Below, piece by piece: positions 53,488 to 62,111 of a stretch of 64,000 nt of DNA. This DNA comes from Castellaniella denitrificans. Lineage in GTDB: Bacteria; Pseudomonadota; Gammaproteobacteria; Burkholderiales; Burkholderiaceae_B. Every line of letters begins with the position of its first letter. The first letter of the stretch is position 1. The notes under the pieces were generated by a model. It saw nothing but the letters and a program-made list of their open reading frames with translations, was not told the origin of the DNA and ran no database searches. The translations under genes were made by a program, and so were the position numbers. The stretch covers positions 496,001-560,000 of the forward strand of contig NZ_JBHSEZ010000028.1 of the NCBI RefSeq assembly GCF_042653765.1, written 5' to 3'.

Positions 53488-54351
53488 CTAATCGGTCCGG
53501 CCGGTCGAGCGCCGCCGCACCCAGGCCTGCAGCAGGTTGATGGCCAGCAGCAGCAGGAAGGAAATCCCCAGCATCACCACGGCGATGGCCGTGGCGCCCG
53601 CGTAGTCGTACTGCTCCAGCTTGGTGACGATCAACAGGGGCGCGATTTCCGAGACCATCGGCATGTTGCCGGCGATGAAGATCACCGAACCGTATTCGCC
53701 GGCCGCGCGCGCGAAGGCCAGGGCGAAGCCCGTCAGCAGGGCCGGCAGGATCGCGGGGAACACCACGCGGACGAAGACCTGCGCGCGCGAGGCCCCCAGG
53801 CTGCTGGCGGCTTCCTCGTATTCAGGGGCCATGTCCTCCAGCACCGGCTGGACGGTGCGCACCACGAAGGGCAGGCCGATGAAGACCAGCGCCACCACCA
53901 CGCCCAGCGGCTTGAAGGCCACCTGGATCCCCAGCGGCGCCAGCAGTCCCCCAAGCCAGCCGTTGGGCGCGTACAGCGCGGTCAGGGCGATCCCGGCCAC
54001 GGCCGTGGGCAGGGCGAAGGGCAGGTCCACCAGGGCGTCGACCAGCCGCTTGCCGGGAAACCGGTAGCGCGCCAGGACCCAGGCGACGATGCCGCCGAAC
54101 ACCGCGTTCACGGCGGCCGCCAGCAGCGCGGCGCCGAAGCTCAGGCGGTACGAAGCCAGCACCCGGGGCGCGGTGACCGCCTTCCAGAAGGCCTCCCAGC
54201 TCAGGGTCGAGGCCGTCAGGAATGCGGCCGACAGGGGCAGCAGGACCACCAGGCACAGATAGGTCAGCGTCAGGCCCAGGGTCAGGTTGCGGCCGGGCAG
54301 GACCCGAGGCGCGGGGGCGGAGGCATGCGGCGCGAGCGTCGTGAAGGACAT
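53488..54351 (-). CDS. cysT: Sulfate/thiosulfate ABC transporter permease CysT (CysU)
   Basis: 287 residues, six helices. DLPFALPTAVAGIALTALY and the EAA loop EYEEAASSLGASRAQVF mark the family, as does ARAAGEYGSVIFIAGNMP near the C-terminus. Starts 12 bases after the binding-protein gene. Confidence 0.94.
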   Translation of the reverse strand: MSFTTLAPHASAPAPRVLPGRNLTLGLTLTYLCLVVLLPLSAAFLTASTLSWEAFWKAVTAPRVLASYRLSFGAALLAAAVNAVFGGIVAWVLARYRFPGKRLVDALVDLPFALPTAVAGIALTALYAPNGWLGGLLAPLGIQVAFKPLGVVVALVFIGLPFVVRTVQPVLEDMAPEYEEAASSLGASRAQVFVRVVFPAILPALLTGFALAFARAAGEYGSVIFIAGNMPMVSEIAPLLIVTKLEQYDYAGATAIAVVMLGISFLLLLAINLLQAWVRRRSTGRTD

Positions 54352-54363
54352 GGCTCTGCCGCC

Positions 54364-55368
54364 TTATTGCGCGTTCGGCTGGTAGATCTGGTCGAACACG
54401 CCGCCGTCCGCGAAGTGCGTCTTCTGCGCTTCGGTCCAGCTCGGCGCCACGTCGGTGATAGTGAACAGCGACAGCCGGGGGAACTGTTTCGCGTGCCGCT
54501 CGGCGACCTCCTTCAGGGTAGGGCGATAGTGGTTCTTCGCCGCGATCTCCTGGCCGGCCTCGGAATACAGGTAGTCCAGGTAGGCCCGGGCCACGTCGCG
54601 CGTGCCGCGGGCATCGACGACCTTGTCCACCACCGCCACGGGCGGCTCGGCCAGGATGCTGACCGAGGGCACGACGATGTCCACCTTGCCGGGGCCCAGT
54701 TCCTCGATGGCGAGGAAGGCCTCGTTTTCCCAGGCGAGCAGCACGTCGCCGATGCCGCGCTCGACGAAGGTCGTGGTGGAGCCCCGCGCGCCCGAGTCCA
54801 GCACCGGCACCTGGCGGTAGAGCTTGCCCACGAACTCGCGCGCCTTGGCTTCGTCGCCGCCAGGCTGGCGCAGGGCATAGCCCCAGGCCGCCAGATAGTT
54901 CCAGCGCGCGCCGCCGGAAGTCTTGGGATTGGGGGTGATGACCTGCACGCCCGGCTTGATCAGGTCGCCCCAGTCGTGGATGCCCTTGGGGTTGCCCTTG
55001 CGCACCAGGAAGACGATGGTGGAGGTGTAGGGCGAACTGTTCTGGGGCAGCTGCCGCTGCCAGTCCTTGCGGATCGCGCCGCGGTCGGCGATGGCGTCGA
55101 TGTCCGGCGCCAGCGCCAGGGTCACCACGTCGGCCTGCAGGCCGTCGATCACCGAGCGCGCCTGCTTGCCCGAGCCGCCATGCGACTGGCGGATCGTGAC
55201 GTGGTCGCCGGTCTTGTCCTGCCAGTACCGGGCGAAGGCCTGGTTGTAGGCCTGGTACAGTTCCCGCGTGGGATCGTAGGACACGTTCAGCAGCGTGACG
55301 TCGGCCGCGTGCGCGGCGCTCGCCAGGCCCAGGGCGGCGGCCAGGGGAAGCAGGAATCGGAGTCGCAT
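54364..55368 (-). CDS. sbp: Sulfate-binding periplasmic protein
   Basis: 334 residues. Signal peptide cut near AAHA-AD (22). The mature part starts VTLLNVSYDPTRELYQAYN, the hallmark of Sbp/CysP (cited as NVSYDPTRELYQ). The sulfate-loop residues SHGGSGKQARSV and KTSGGARWNYLAAWGY are present. First gene of the cys transporter; a 23-bp palindrome stands 57 bases upstream. Confidence 0.93.
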   Translation of the reverse strand: MRLRFLLPLAAALGLASAAHAADVTLLNVSYDPTRELYQAYNQAFARYWQDKTGDHVTIRQSHGGSGKQARSVIDGLQADVVTLALAPDIDAIADRGAIRKDWQRQLPQNSSPYTSTIVFLVRKGNPKGIHDWGDLIKPGVQVITPNPKTSGGARWNYLAAWGYALRQPGGDEAKAREFVGKLYRQVPVLDSGARGSTTTFVERGIGDVLLAWENEAFLAIEELGPGKVDIVVPSVSILAEPPVAVVDKVVDARGTRDVARAYLDYLYSEAGQEIAAKNHYRPTLKEVAERHAKQFPRLSLFTITDVAPSWTEAQKTHFADGGVFDQIYQPNAQ

Positions 55369-55425
55369 GGAAAGGAACCTCGTGATGCGGGGGATCGAGG
55401 CATCAGGTTAAAGAGTTCCTTCCCG

Positions 55426-55448
55426 GGACAGAACGAATCGTTTTGTCC
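55426..55448. promoter_or_regulatory. 23-bp palindrome upstream of the sulfate transporter
   Basis: GGACAGAACGA (55426-55436), centre A, TCGTTTTGTCC (55438-55448): an 11-bp inverted repeat with one mismatch. Between here and 55505, TATGCG occurs three times. A regulator site for sbp-cysTWA is likely; whether it is CysB (LysR) cannot be told. Confidence 0.5.
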
Positions 55449-55534
55449 AACGATATGAACGCCGCGCATTATGCGGCGCTGCTATATGCGTATGTGCGTA
55501 TGCGGCCCGGCGGCGCGGGGCCCGCCGGTCCCGG

Positions 55535-56368
55535 CTAGGACTGCGGCGGCAGGAATTGCGGGCGCAGGATGCCCCGCAGGCGGTCGTAGGGAATCAGCAG
55601 TTCCGGCTGCCCCCAGGCATAGGGCGCGATCTCGTAGGGCTGGTACTTGACCAGCACGCCCAGGTCGGTCAGCCCCACGTTGTCGCTGGGGGCGAAGGGC
55701 CACATGCGGTTGAAATTGTCCCGGTTGTCGATGGCGTCGGCATGCTGGTCCAGCCAGCGCGCATGCTCGGCGCGCAGCGCCGCGTCGAAGGCGGGGCGGG
55801 CGCCCGGCGCGAGCAGGTTGTCGATCGTCAGGGCCTTTTCCGCCGCATTGTCCCAGTTCAGCAGCTGCGAACCGGTCATGCCGTGGGCCATGCCGGTCCG
55901 GTACTGACCCGCGTCCAGTTCGACCACGGTCAGGCGTTCGTTGCGATAGCGCGTCCGCGCCGTCAACCGGACCTCGTCGCGCGACCCGGCGGTCTTCCAG
56001 TAGTAGGCCTCGAAACCGTCCAGGGTGTCGTAGGGCGCCGCGCTTTGCGCGTCGACCCAGGTCATGGCGGCCAGGGCGTGGTCGACCAGTTCGGTCAGGC
56101 GGGGATGTCCCGGGAAGGCCAGGGAATCGACCGTGAGCTTCGGGCATTCGCCCCGGCAGCCCGGACGTTCGCGCGACCATTTCACTGGCTGCGTGAACAG
56201 GCCTTCCTGGCTGGTCTGCTGGTCCAATTGGGCCGGCACCAGGCTGAGGTCGTCCCGGGGGCCGCTGGCGCAGCCGGCCAGCGCCAGGACCAGCGCCAGG
56301 GCCGCGATCGGCAGGGCGGGGCGGGGAGAGGACGGCGAAGGGATTTCGGACGGCGAGGACATCGGCAT
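55535..56368 (-). CDS. Lipoprotein of the RsiV/DUF3298 type
   Basis: 277 residues. A late hydrophobic segment and lipobox LALAGC put the lipidated cysteine at position 33. The rest resembles DUF4163/DUF3298 proteins: YDTLDGFEAYYWK, then a heme- or peptidoglycan-like C-terminal domain with GMAHGMTGSQLLNWD and VKYQPYEIAPYAWGQPELLI (cited in part). No function assigned; related domains occur in anti-sigma factor RsiV. Start may be Met3. Confidence 0.75.
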   Translation of the reverse strand: MPMSSPSEIPSPSSPRPALPIAALALVLALAGCASGPRDDLSLVPAQLDQQTSQEGLFTQPVKWSRERPGCRGECPKLTVDSLAFPGHPRLTELVDHALAAMTWVDAQSAAPYDTLDGFEAYYWKTAGSRDEVRLTARTRYRNERLTVVELDAGQYRTGMAHGMTGSQLLNWDNAAEKALTIDNLLAPGARPAFDAALRAEHARWLDQHADAIDNRDNFNRMWPFAPSDNVGLTDLGVLVKYQPYEIAPYAWGQPELLIPYDRLRGILRPQFLPPQS

Positions 56369-56475
56369 GGGCTTCGTGGGCTGGGTGGCGCGCGGCGTTC
56401 GGGATCGCCGGCCGGACGGGTTATTCGGAGCGGCGGGATCGTGGATAATGGGGGCTTTCCACCCCGGGGATCCGC

Positions 56476-56820
56476 ATGATCAGAATCTACCACAACCCGC
56501 GCTGCAGCACGTCGCGCAAGGCGCTGGAAGCGGTCCAGGCCACGGGCCGGCCCGTCGAAGTGATCGAATACCTGCGGGCCCTGCCGCCGCGCGACGAACT
56601 GCGCGAGCTGATCCGGGCGGCGGGCCTGACCGTGCGCGAGGCCCTGCGCGCCAAGGAATCCGCCTACGAGACCCTCGGGCTGGCGGACCCCTCGCTGACC
56701 GACGAACAGCTGCTCGACGCCGTCGAGCGGCACCCCGTCCTGCTGAACCGGCCCTTCGTCGTCACGGACAAGGGCGCGCGCCTGTGCCGGCCTTTCGAAA
56801 CGATCCGGGAAATCCTCTGA
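56476..56820 (+). CDS. arsC: ArsC/Spx-family arsenate reductase
   Basis: 114 residues, thioredoxin-like ArsC fold. HNPRCSTSR with the redox Cys10 and the conserved C-terminal LNRPFVVTDKGARLCRP with the oxyanion-binding arginines are present, so true glutaredoxin-linked arsenate reduction is plausible. No other ars genes lie nearby, so a different substrate is possible. Confidence 0.85.
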   Translation: MIRIYHNPRCSTSRKALEAVQATGRPVEVIEYLRALPPRDELRELIRAAGLTVREALRAKESAYETLGLADPSLTDEQLLDAVERHPVLLNRPFVVTDKGARLCRPFETIREIL

Positions 56821-56891
56821 TCCATCCCTGACGTCCGCCCATCATGATCCCGGCGGGCCGATACCCGCCAACACCCGGAGAGGGCCTCGCC

Positions 56892-57671
56892 GTGTTCGAC
56901 TTCATGTACGATCTGCCCGAATGGGCCATGTTCGCCGTCTGCGTGCTGCTGGTGGGGGGCTTGTCGGCTTCCGCCTTGATCCTGATGGGCGCCCTGCGCC
57001 GCCTCTGGCCGCCCGGCGCGGCCCCCAACATGGTCAACACCATGCTTTCGGGCATCCTGCTGCCCACGGGCATCGTCATCGCCTTCGTGGCGTCGGACAT
57101 CTGGCAGCAGGACGCCAAGGGCCGCACCGCCGTGGAACAGGAAGCCATCGCCGTGGCCGACACGCTGCGCGTCGCCAAGTTCCTGCCGGCCGACATGCGC
57201 GAGCAGGTCACGGGCGTGCTCGACGATTACATCCGCGAAGTCATCGAGATCGAATGGCCCCTGATGGGCGAAGGCCGGGCCAGCCAGGTCGCCGAGGACC
57301 AACTGGAAGCCCTGATGGTCGCCGCGGTGCGGATCGAGGCCGGAGCAGACCGGGTCGGCCTGCAACGCGCCGCCGAGGCACTGCGGCGCTACGCGACGGA
57401 CATCGAGAACGCCCGCAACCAGCGCCTGCTGGTCTCGCACGGCCGGGTGATGACGACGAAGTGGGCCGCGGTGCTGGTACTGCTGTTCGTCGCCGCCTGC
57501 GTGCTGAGCGAACTGCACATCGGCCATCGCCGGCCGCTGGCCCTATCCCTGGCGCTGTTTTCCCTGGGCTTCGGCGCCACCCTCTATTTGATCGCCTCGT
57601 TCGACCGGCCCTTCACGGGCACCACCATCATCGAGCCGACGTCCCTGTCCGTGCTGCTGGTCCGGGGGTAG
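56892..57671 (+). CDS. DUF4239 (bestrophin-like) membrane protein
   Basis: 259 residues from GTG 56892, chosen because CGGAGAGG lies 8-10 bases before it; ATG 56844 would add 16 residues without a visible ribosome-binding site. Four membrane helices: two near the N-terminus (AMFAVCVLLVGGLSASALIL; TMLSGILLPTGIVIAFV), a long helical loop, and two near the C-terminus. The fold resembles bestrophin-like channels. Function unknown. Confidence 0.75.
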   Translation: MFDFMYDLPEWAMFAVCVLLVGGLSASALILMGALRRLWPPGAAPNMVNTMLSGILLPTGIVIAFVASDIWQQDAKGRTAVEQEAIAVADTLRVAKFLPADMREQVTGVLDDYIREVIEIEWPLMGEGRASQVAEDQLEALMVAAVRIEAGADRVGLQRAAEALRRYATDIENARNQRLLVSHGRVMTTKWAAVLVLLFVAACVLSELHIGHRRPLALSLALFSLGFGATLYLIASFDRPFTGTTIIEPTSLSVLLVRG

Positions 57672-57705
57672 GGCGACCGGCCCATGAGCCGGATCGATGA
57701 ATGAG

Positions 57706-57742
57706 CGAGCCCCGGGCCGCCGCATGCGCGGGCCGGGGCTCG
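57706..57742. terminator. Bidirectional terminator
   Basis: CGAGCCCCGGGCCGC (57706-57720) pairs with GCGGGCCGGGGCTCG (57728-57742) with one mismatch, between the convergent DUF4239 and sulfide:quinone oxidoreductase genes. Short T-run TT only. Confidence 0.6.
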
Positions 57743-57755
57743 TTCCGGGCATGCG

Positions 57756-59015
57756 TCAGGGCTGGACCGAGGGCACGCCGGCCGGGAAACGGCGCGTGCG
57801 GTGCGTCACCGGCAGGCCGCGGCCCTTGAGCAGGATGTTCCAATAGAACCAGGGCATGAAGCTGCGCTTGAGCCACCAATAGAAGCGGCGCGGAATGCGC
57901 GGATCGAACGGAAAGCTGGGCGTGATCGTGCCACCGTAGGTGAATTCGGCCAGCAGGACCTTGCCGCGCGAGGTCGTCAGCGGGCAGGCGGCGTAGCCGT
58001 CGTAGCTTTCGACGTTGCCGGCGCCGCGCAGGACGCTCAGCAAATTCAGCGTCAGCACGGGAGCCTGGCTCTTGATGGCGGCGGCCGTCTTGCTGTTGGG
58101 CGTGGACGTGCAGTCGCCCAGGCCGAACACATTGGGATAGCGCGTGTGGCGCAGCGTGTTCTTGTCCACTTCCAGCCAGCCGTTGGCGTCGGCCAGCGGG
58201 CTGCTGCGGATGAAATCGGGCGCACCTTGCGGCGGCACGACGTGCAGCAGGTCATAGGCGACTTCCTCGCGCACTTTCTCGCCGTCCACCACCGATTCGA
58301 AGACGGCTATCCTTTCCTCGCCGCGCACCTGGACCAGGTTCTGGCCGTAGTGCGGCCGGGCGTCGTAGGACGCCATGACCTTGTCCAGCGCCTGGGCGTA
58401 GAAGGGCACGCCGAAGACCGAGGCGCCGGCCGAACGGAATTGCAGGCTGTCGACCTTCACGCCCCGGCGGCGGAAATGGTCGGCCGCCAGGTACAAGGCC
58501 TTCTGCGGGGCGCCCGGGCATTTCACCGCGCCGGCCGGCTGGGTGAAGACCGCCGTGCCGCCCTGGAATTGGCGCACCAGTTCCCAGGTGTAGGGAGCGA
58601 GATCGTAGCGGTAGTTGCTGGTCACGCCGTTCTTGCCCAGGGCGTCGGCCAGGCCGTCGATGGCGTTCCAGTTGATCTGGATGCCGGCGGCCACCACCAG
58701 GTAGTCGTAGGCCACGCGGCTGCCGTCGTCCAGTTCCACCTGGCGTTCGTCGGGCAGCAGGGAAGTCACGCGCTGCGCGATGTGGCGCACGCCGTCGGGC
58801 AGGCAGTCGTGCAGGGACCGGCGGGTGTCCTCGGCCTTGTAGGCGCCGCCGCCCACCAGGGTCCAGGCGGGCTGGTAGTCGTGGTTGCTGGACGGATCGA
58901 TGACGGCGATGTCCAGGCCGGGCTCCTGGCGCCGGAGCTGGGCGGCGACGGTGGTCCCGCCTGTGCCGGCGCCGACGATCACCACGGTGTGTTTGCGGAT
59001 GGATGCGTTGCTCAT
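57756..59015 (-). CDS. sqr: Sulfide:quinone oxidoreductase (type II, mitochondrial-like)
   Basis: 419 residues, FAD/NAD(P)-fold flavoprotein of the membrane face that oxidises sulfide to persulfide and reduces quinone. FAD loop VVIVGAGTGGTTVAAQL. The redox cysteines fit the human SQOR type: Cys166 in KCPGAPQKALY and Cys344 in AACPLTTSRGKVLLAEF. The C-terminal amphipathic part (RRFYWWLKRSFMPWFYW) would bind the membrane. Start ATG 59015. No persulfide dioxygenase is adjacent. Confidence 0.87.
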   Translation of the reverse strand: MSNASIRKHTVVIVGAGTGGTTVAAQLRRQEPGLDIAVIDPSSNHDYQPAWTLVGGGAYKAEDTRRSLHDCLPDGVRHIAQRVTSLLPDERQVELDDGSRVAYDYLVVAAGIQINWNAIDGLADALGKNGVTSNYRYDLAPYTWELVRQFQGGTAVFTQPAGAVKCPGAPQKALYLAADHFRRRGVKVDSLQFRSAGASVFGVPFYAQALDKVMASYDARPHYGQNLVQVRGEERIAVFESVVDGEKVREEVAYDLLHVVPPQGAPDFIRSSPLADANGWLEVDKNTLRHTRYPNVFGLGDCTSTPNSKTAAAIKSQAPVLTLNLLSVLRGAGNVESYDGYAACPLTTSRGKVLLAEFTYGGTITPSFPFDPRIPRRFYWWLKRSFMPWFYWNILLKGRGLPVTHRTRRFPAGVPSVQP

Positions 59016-59165
59016 GAGGGCCTCGAATGGATCGGATGGAGCCTGGGGCGGGGCGCCCTGCGGCACAATGCGATCATTCTAGGAGCCGGCCCCCGCAGGG
59101 AGAACGACCGATGGGCTATGTCTTTATGACTCCCTCGACAAAAAACCGGATGGCTCTCATGGGTA

Positions 59166-61022
59166 TCAATCGCGCGGAGCGGGCAGGGCGGCCGGGCCGG
59201 CCCCGGGGCCGTCATCGAGCTTGAAGCCGGCCACAGCCTGGGCCAGGATCCGCGCCTGGTCGCGCAGGCTGTCGGCGGCGGCGGCCGATTCCTGGACCAG
59301 CGCGGCATTCTGCTGCGTCATGCCGTCGAGCTGCTGCACGGCAATCTCGATCTGGCTGATGCCCAGGCTCTGCTCGCTGGTGGCGACCTTGATCTCGCTG
59401 ATGATGTCCGTGACGCGCTGGACCTCGGACACGATCTTGTCCATGGCGGTACCCGCCTGGCGGACCTGCTCGCCGCCATGCGCGACCTGCGACACATTGG
59501 TGTCGATCAGGGCCTTGATCTCGCGCGCCGACTGGGCGCTGCGCTGGGCGAGCGACCGGACTTCGGACGCCACCACGGCGAAGCCAGCGCCGTGCTCGCC
59601 GGCGCGGGCGGCTTCCACCGCCGCGTTCAGGGCCAGGATGTTGGTCTGGAAGGCGATGCTGTCGATCACGCCGATGATGTCGCCGATCCGGGCGGCGTTC
59701 TCGTTCATGCCCTGCATGGTCTCGACCACGCGGTGCATCAGCTCGCCGCCCTCGCGCGCGGCGGCGCGGGCGCTTTCGGCCAGCTGCACGGCGGCATTGC
59801 CCGAATCGGCGGTCTGCTTCACCGTGCTGGACAGTTCCTCCATGGAGCTGGACGTTTCCTGAAGGCTGGCGGCGGCGCCTTCTGTGCGGCGCGCCAAGTC
59901 GGTGTTGCCGGCGGCGATCTCGTCCGAGGCCAGGTGCACGGAATCCGTGGTCTGGCGGATGCTGCGCAGGGTGCCGGCGATCTTGTCGACGAACTGGTTG
60001 AACGAAGCCCCCACCAGGGCCAGCTCGTCATGGCCGTCCTGGTCGAGGCGCTGGGTCAGGTCGCCTTCGCCGGAGGCGATGTTCTGCAGGGCGTCCTTCA
60101 GCTTGCCCAGGCGGCGCAGCAGGGCGCGGGTCAGGAGGGCCAGGGCGAGCGCCGCCAGCGCGATCATGACGACGCCGGTCAGGATGGCCTGCAGGCGCAT
60201 CTGGCGCACGCCCGCCAGGATGTCGCCCTGGTCCAGGGCGATCGCCAGCATCCAGTCGGTGCCCTGGATGCGGTGCGCGCTGAGCCAGTACCGTCCGGCG
60301 GCGTTTTCAGCCTCCACGAGCGCGCCGGGCTGGTCCGCCAGGCCCTGGAGCCTGGGGATGTCGTAGCCGGCGAAGACCTCGGTCGCCGGCTTCAGGGACA
60401 GGTTCGCGTCCGGGTGGGCGATGATCTTGCCGTCGCCGGAGACCAGGTAGGCGAAGCTGTGCTCGGTGGGGCGCAGCGCGCGCGTGCTGGCGACGATGTC
60501 GTCCAGGCCGATGTCGGCCGCGATGACGGCGCGGGTCTTGCCGTTTTCCTGCACGGGAACCGAGACGCTGACCACCAGTCCGTTGGACGCGGCGTCGAGA
60601 TAGGGCGCGGTCAGGATGGGCTTGCCGGCCTGCGCCGCCAGGGTATACCAGGGGCGGGTGGTGGGGTCGTAGTCGTCCGGCAGCTTGAGCACCTGGCCGA
60701 ACTTCATCTTCTTGTCGGCCGAGCCGATGTAGGTGGCCATGAAGCGCCCGGAATGCAGCGCCTGCAGCAGGAACGGCTCGGGCGCGTCCGTCAGCGCCAC
60801 CGGCCGGACCGAGGACAGGATCGCGACCTTGTCCCGCGCCCAGCTTTCGATTTCCCGGGCATTGCTGTTGATCAGGCTTTCCGTCTGGGCTGCGACGAGC
60901 TCCCTGACGGCGGTCTGGGCGGAGTACAGATTGGCGGCGGCCAGCAGGCCCATGGCCACGGCGACGGTGGCCGCGGAAGCCAGGACCAGCTTGGCCCGGA
61001 TGGATAAGGAACGAATGCCCAT
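59166..61022 (-). CDS. Methyl-accepting chemotaxis protein with dCache sensor
   Basis: 618 residues. Helix 1 (10-30), periplasmic double-Cache domain (about 33-275), helix 2 (about 280-303), HAMP (about 305-355), and signalling domain (about 370-600) with the conserved hairpin tip SIAFQTNILALNAAVEAARA. The Cache part reads YDPTTRPWYTLAAQAGK; it has the Tyr, Arg, Trp and Tyr of the amino-acid-binding dCache motif but Leu where the following Asp would be, so an amino acid ligand is not certain. A sigma-28-like promoter precedes it. Confidence 0.92.
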   Translation of the reverse strand: MGIRSLSIRAKLVLASAATVAVAMGLLAAANLYSAQTAVRELVAAQTESLINSNAREIESWARDKVAILSSVRPVALTDAPEPFLLQALHSGRFMATYIGSADKKMKFGQVLKLPDDYDPTTRPWYTLAAQAGKPILTAPYLDAASNGLVVSVSVPVQENGKTRAVIAADIGLDDIVASTRALRPTEHSFAYLVSGDGKIIAHPDANLSLKPATEVFAGYDIPRLQGLADQPGALVEAENAAGRYWLSAHRIQGTDWMLAIALDQGDILAGVRQMRLQAILTGVVMIALAALALALLTRALLRRLGKLKDALQNIASGEGDLTQRLDQDGHDELALVGASFNQFVDKIAGTLRSIRQTTDSVHLASDEIAAGNTDLARRTEGAAASLQETSSSMEELSSTVKQTADSGNAAVQLAESARAAAREGGELMHRVVETMQGMNENAARIGDIIGVIDSIAFQTNILALNAAVEAARAGEHGAGFAVVASEVRSLAQRSAQSAREIKALIDTNVSQVAHGGEQVRQAGTAMDKIVSEVQRVTDIISEIKVATSEQSLGISQIEIAVQQLDGMTQQNAALVQESAAAADSLRDQARILAQAVAGFKLDDGPGAGPAALPAPRD

Positions 61023-61126
61023 ATGATCGAAGTCCAGGTGATGGATCGGTGCCGGTTCGCGGCTGGCCGCACGGATGGATGCGAAAGAGCGGAAGCGCCT
61101 TCAGGAAACATCCCTCCGGGAACCTT

Positions 61127-61153
61127 TTTACGGCCCGTTTCGGTTACAGTTTA
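61127..61153 (-). promoter_or_regulatory. Sigma-28 (FliA)-type promoter before the chemoreceptor
   Basis: On the minus strand TAAACTGT (61153-61146), 11 bases, GCCGTAAA (61134-61127). Against TAAAGTTT-N11-GCCGATAA each half matches 6 of 8 with exact spacing. It lies about 105 bases before the receptor start, and such control is normal for chemotaxis genes. Confidence 0.6.
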
Positions 61154-61243
61154 ATGATCAAGCAATCCCTTGGTGTCCTCTGAGCCAGCCGAGCGGAAAG
61201 AAGTCTCGGCTGAACCCCCGATTGCTTTCCGATTCACGACCGT

Positions 61244-61540
61244 ATGAAATCCCTGCCTGAACATCACGACCTCGAAACCCTGTCCGTCTTCGTCGAAGGC
61301 CGCGTGCAGGGCGTCGGCTTTCGCGCCGCCACCGTCCGCCAGGCGCATCAGCTCGGACTCGGCGGCTGGGTGCGCAATCTGCCCGATGGCCGGGTCGAAG
61401 CGCTGATCCAGGGCGAACGCGCCGCCGTCGACCGCATGCTGTCCTGGCTGCTCCAGGGGCCGCCCGCCGCCCGGGTGGCCGGCGTATCGCACACGGAAAC
61501 CCCGACGGAACGCCACTACGAACGGTTCGAGCAGATCTGA
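61244..61540 (+). CDS. Acylphosphatase
   Basis: 98 residues with the complete signature: FVEGRVQGVGFR with catalytic Arg27 and GWVRNLPDGRVE with Asn45. It hydrolyses carboxyl-phosphates such as acetyl phosphate or 1,3-bisphosphoglycerate in vitro. Length and motif are normal. Ribosome-binding site weak. It stands alone between the receptor and the DUF411 gene. Confidence 0.93.
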   Translation: MKSLPEHHDLETLSVFVEGRVQGVGFRAATVRQAHQLGLGGWVRNLPDGRVEALIQGERAAVDRMLSWLLQGPPAARVAGVSHTETPTERHYERFEQI

Positions 61541-61639
61541 GCCGGCGCGATCGGGCGCGACTGAACCAAACGGGTTTTTCACGCTCCAACCCATGGCCCG
61601 CCAGTCCCGGCGGATCATGGCTCAATACCTGAGGTACGC

Positions 61640-62068
61640 ATGAAACGTTTCTTCGCCGCCGGCCTGCTGGCCGCCGCCCTGGGGGCTTCCCTGTCCGTCC
61701 ACGCCCAGGCGGGCGAGGCCGTCACCGTCTACCAGGATCCGAATTGCGGCTGCTGCCACGGCTGGGCCGAGCACATGCGCGCCGAAGGCTTCGACGTGCG
61801 CGAGGTGCCTTCGTCCGACATGGCGGCGGTCAAGGCCCGGCTGGGCGTGCCGATGGAACTGGCGTCCTGCCACACGGCGCGCCTGGAATCGAGCGGCCAG
61901 ATCGTCGAAGGCCACGTGCCGGCCTCGGCCGTGCGCAAGCTGCTGGCCTCGAAGGACACGCGCGGCGTGGCGGCGCCCGGCATGCCCCTGAATTCCCCCG
62001 GCATGGGGGCGATGGACGGCAATCTGGTCACGCTCGATTTCGACGGCAGGCCGTTCTCGCGCGACTGA
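61640..62068 (+). CDS. Secreted DUF411 metal-binding protein
   Basis: 142 residues. Signal peptide cut near VHAQA-GE (about 23-25). YQDPNCGCCHGWAEHM carries Cys36, Cys38, Cys39 and His40, the metal site of DUF411; LASCHTARL has a further Cys-His pair. DUF411 proteins often accompany copper resistance genes, but none is next to it. Starts after GAGG 10 bases upstream. Confidence 0.85.
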   Translation: MKRFFAAGLLAAALGASLSVHAQAGEAVTVYQDPNCGCCHGWAEHMRAEGFDVREVPSSDMAAVKARLGVPMELASCHTARLESSGQIVEGHVPASAVRKLLASKDTRGVAAPGMPLNSPGMGAMDGNLVTLDFDGRPFSRD

Positions 62069-62095
62069 GGCCGGCGCGGAGCACGGGCGCCGGCG
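62069..62095. terminator. Hairpin between DUF411 gene and motB-like gene
   Basis: GGCCGGCGC (62069-62077) and GCGCCGGC (62087-62094) form a stem in the convergent gap. No T-run, so confidence is limited. Confidence 0.45.
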
Positions 62096-62111
62096 GCCGG
62101 GCCGGGGCGCC

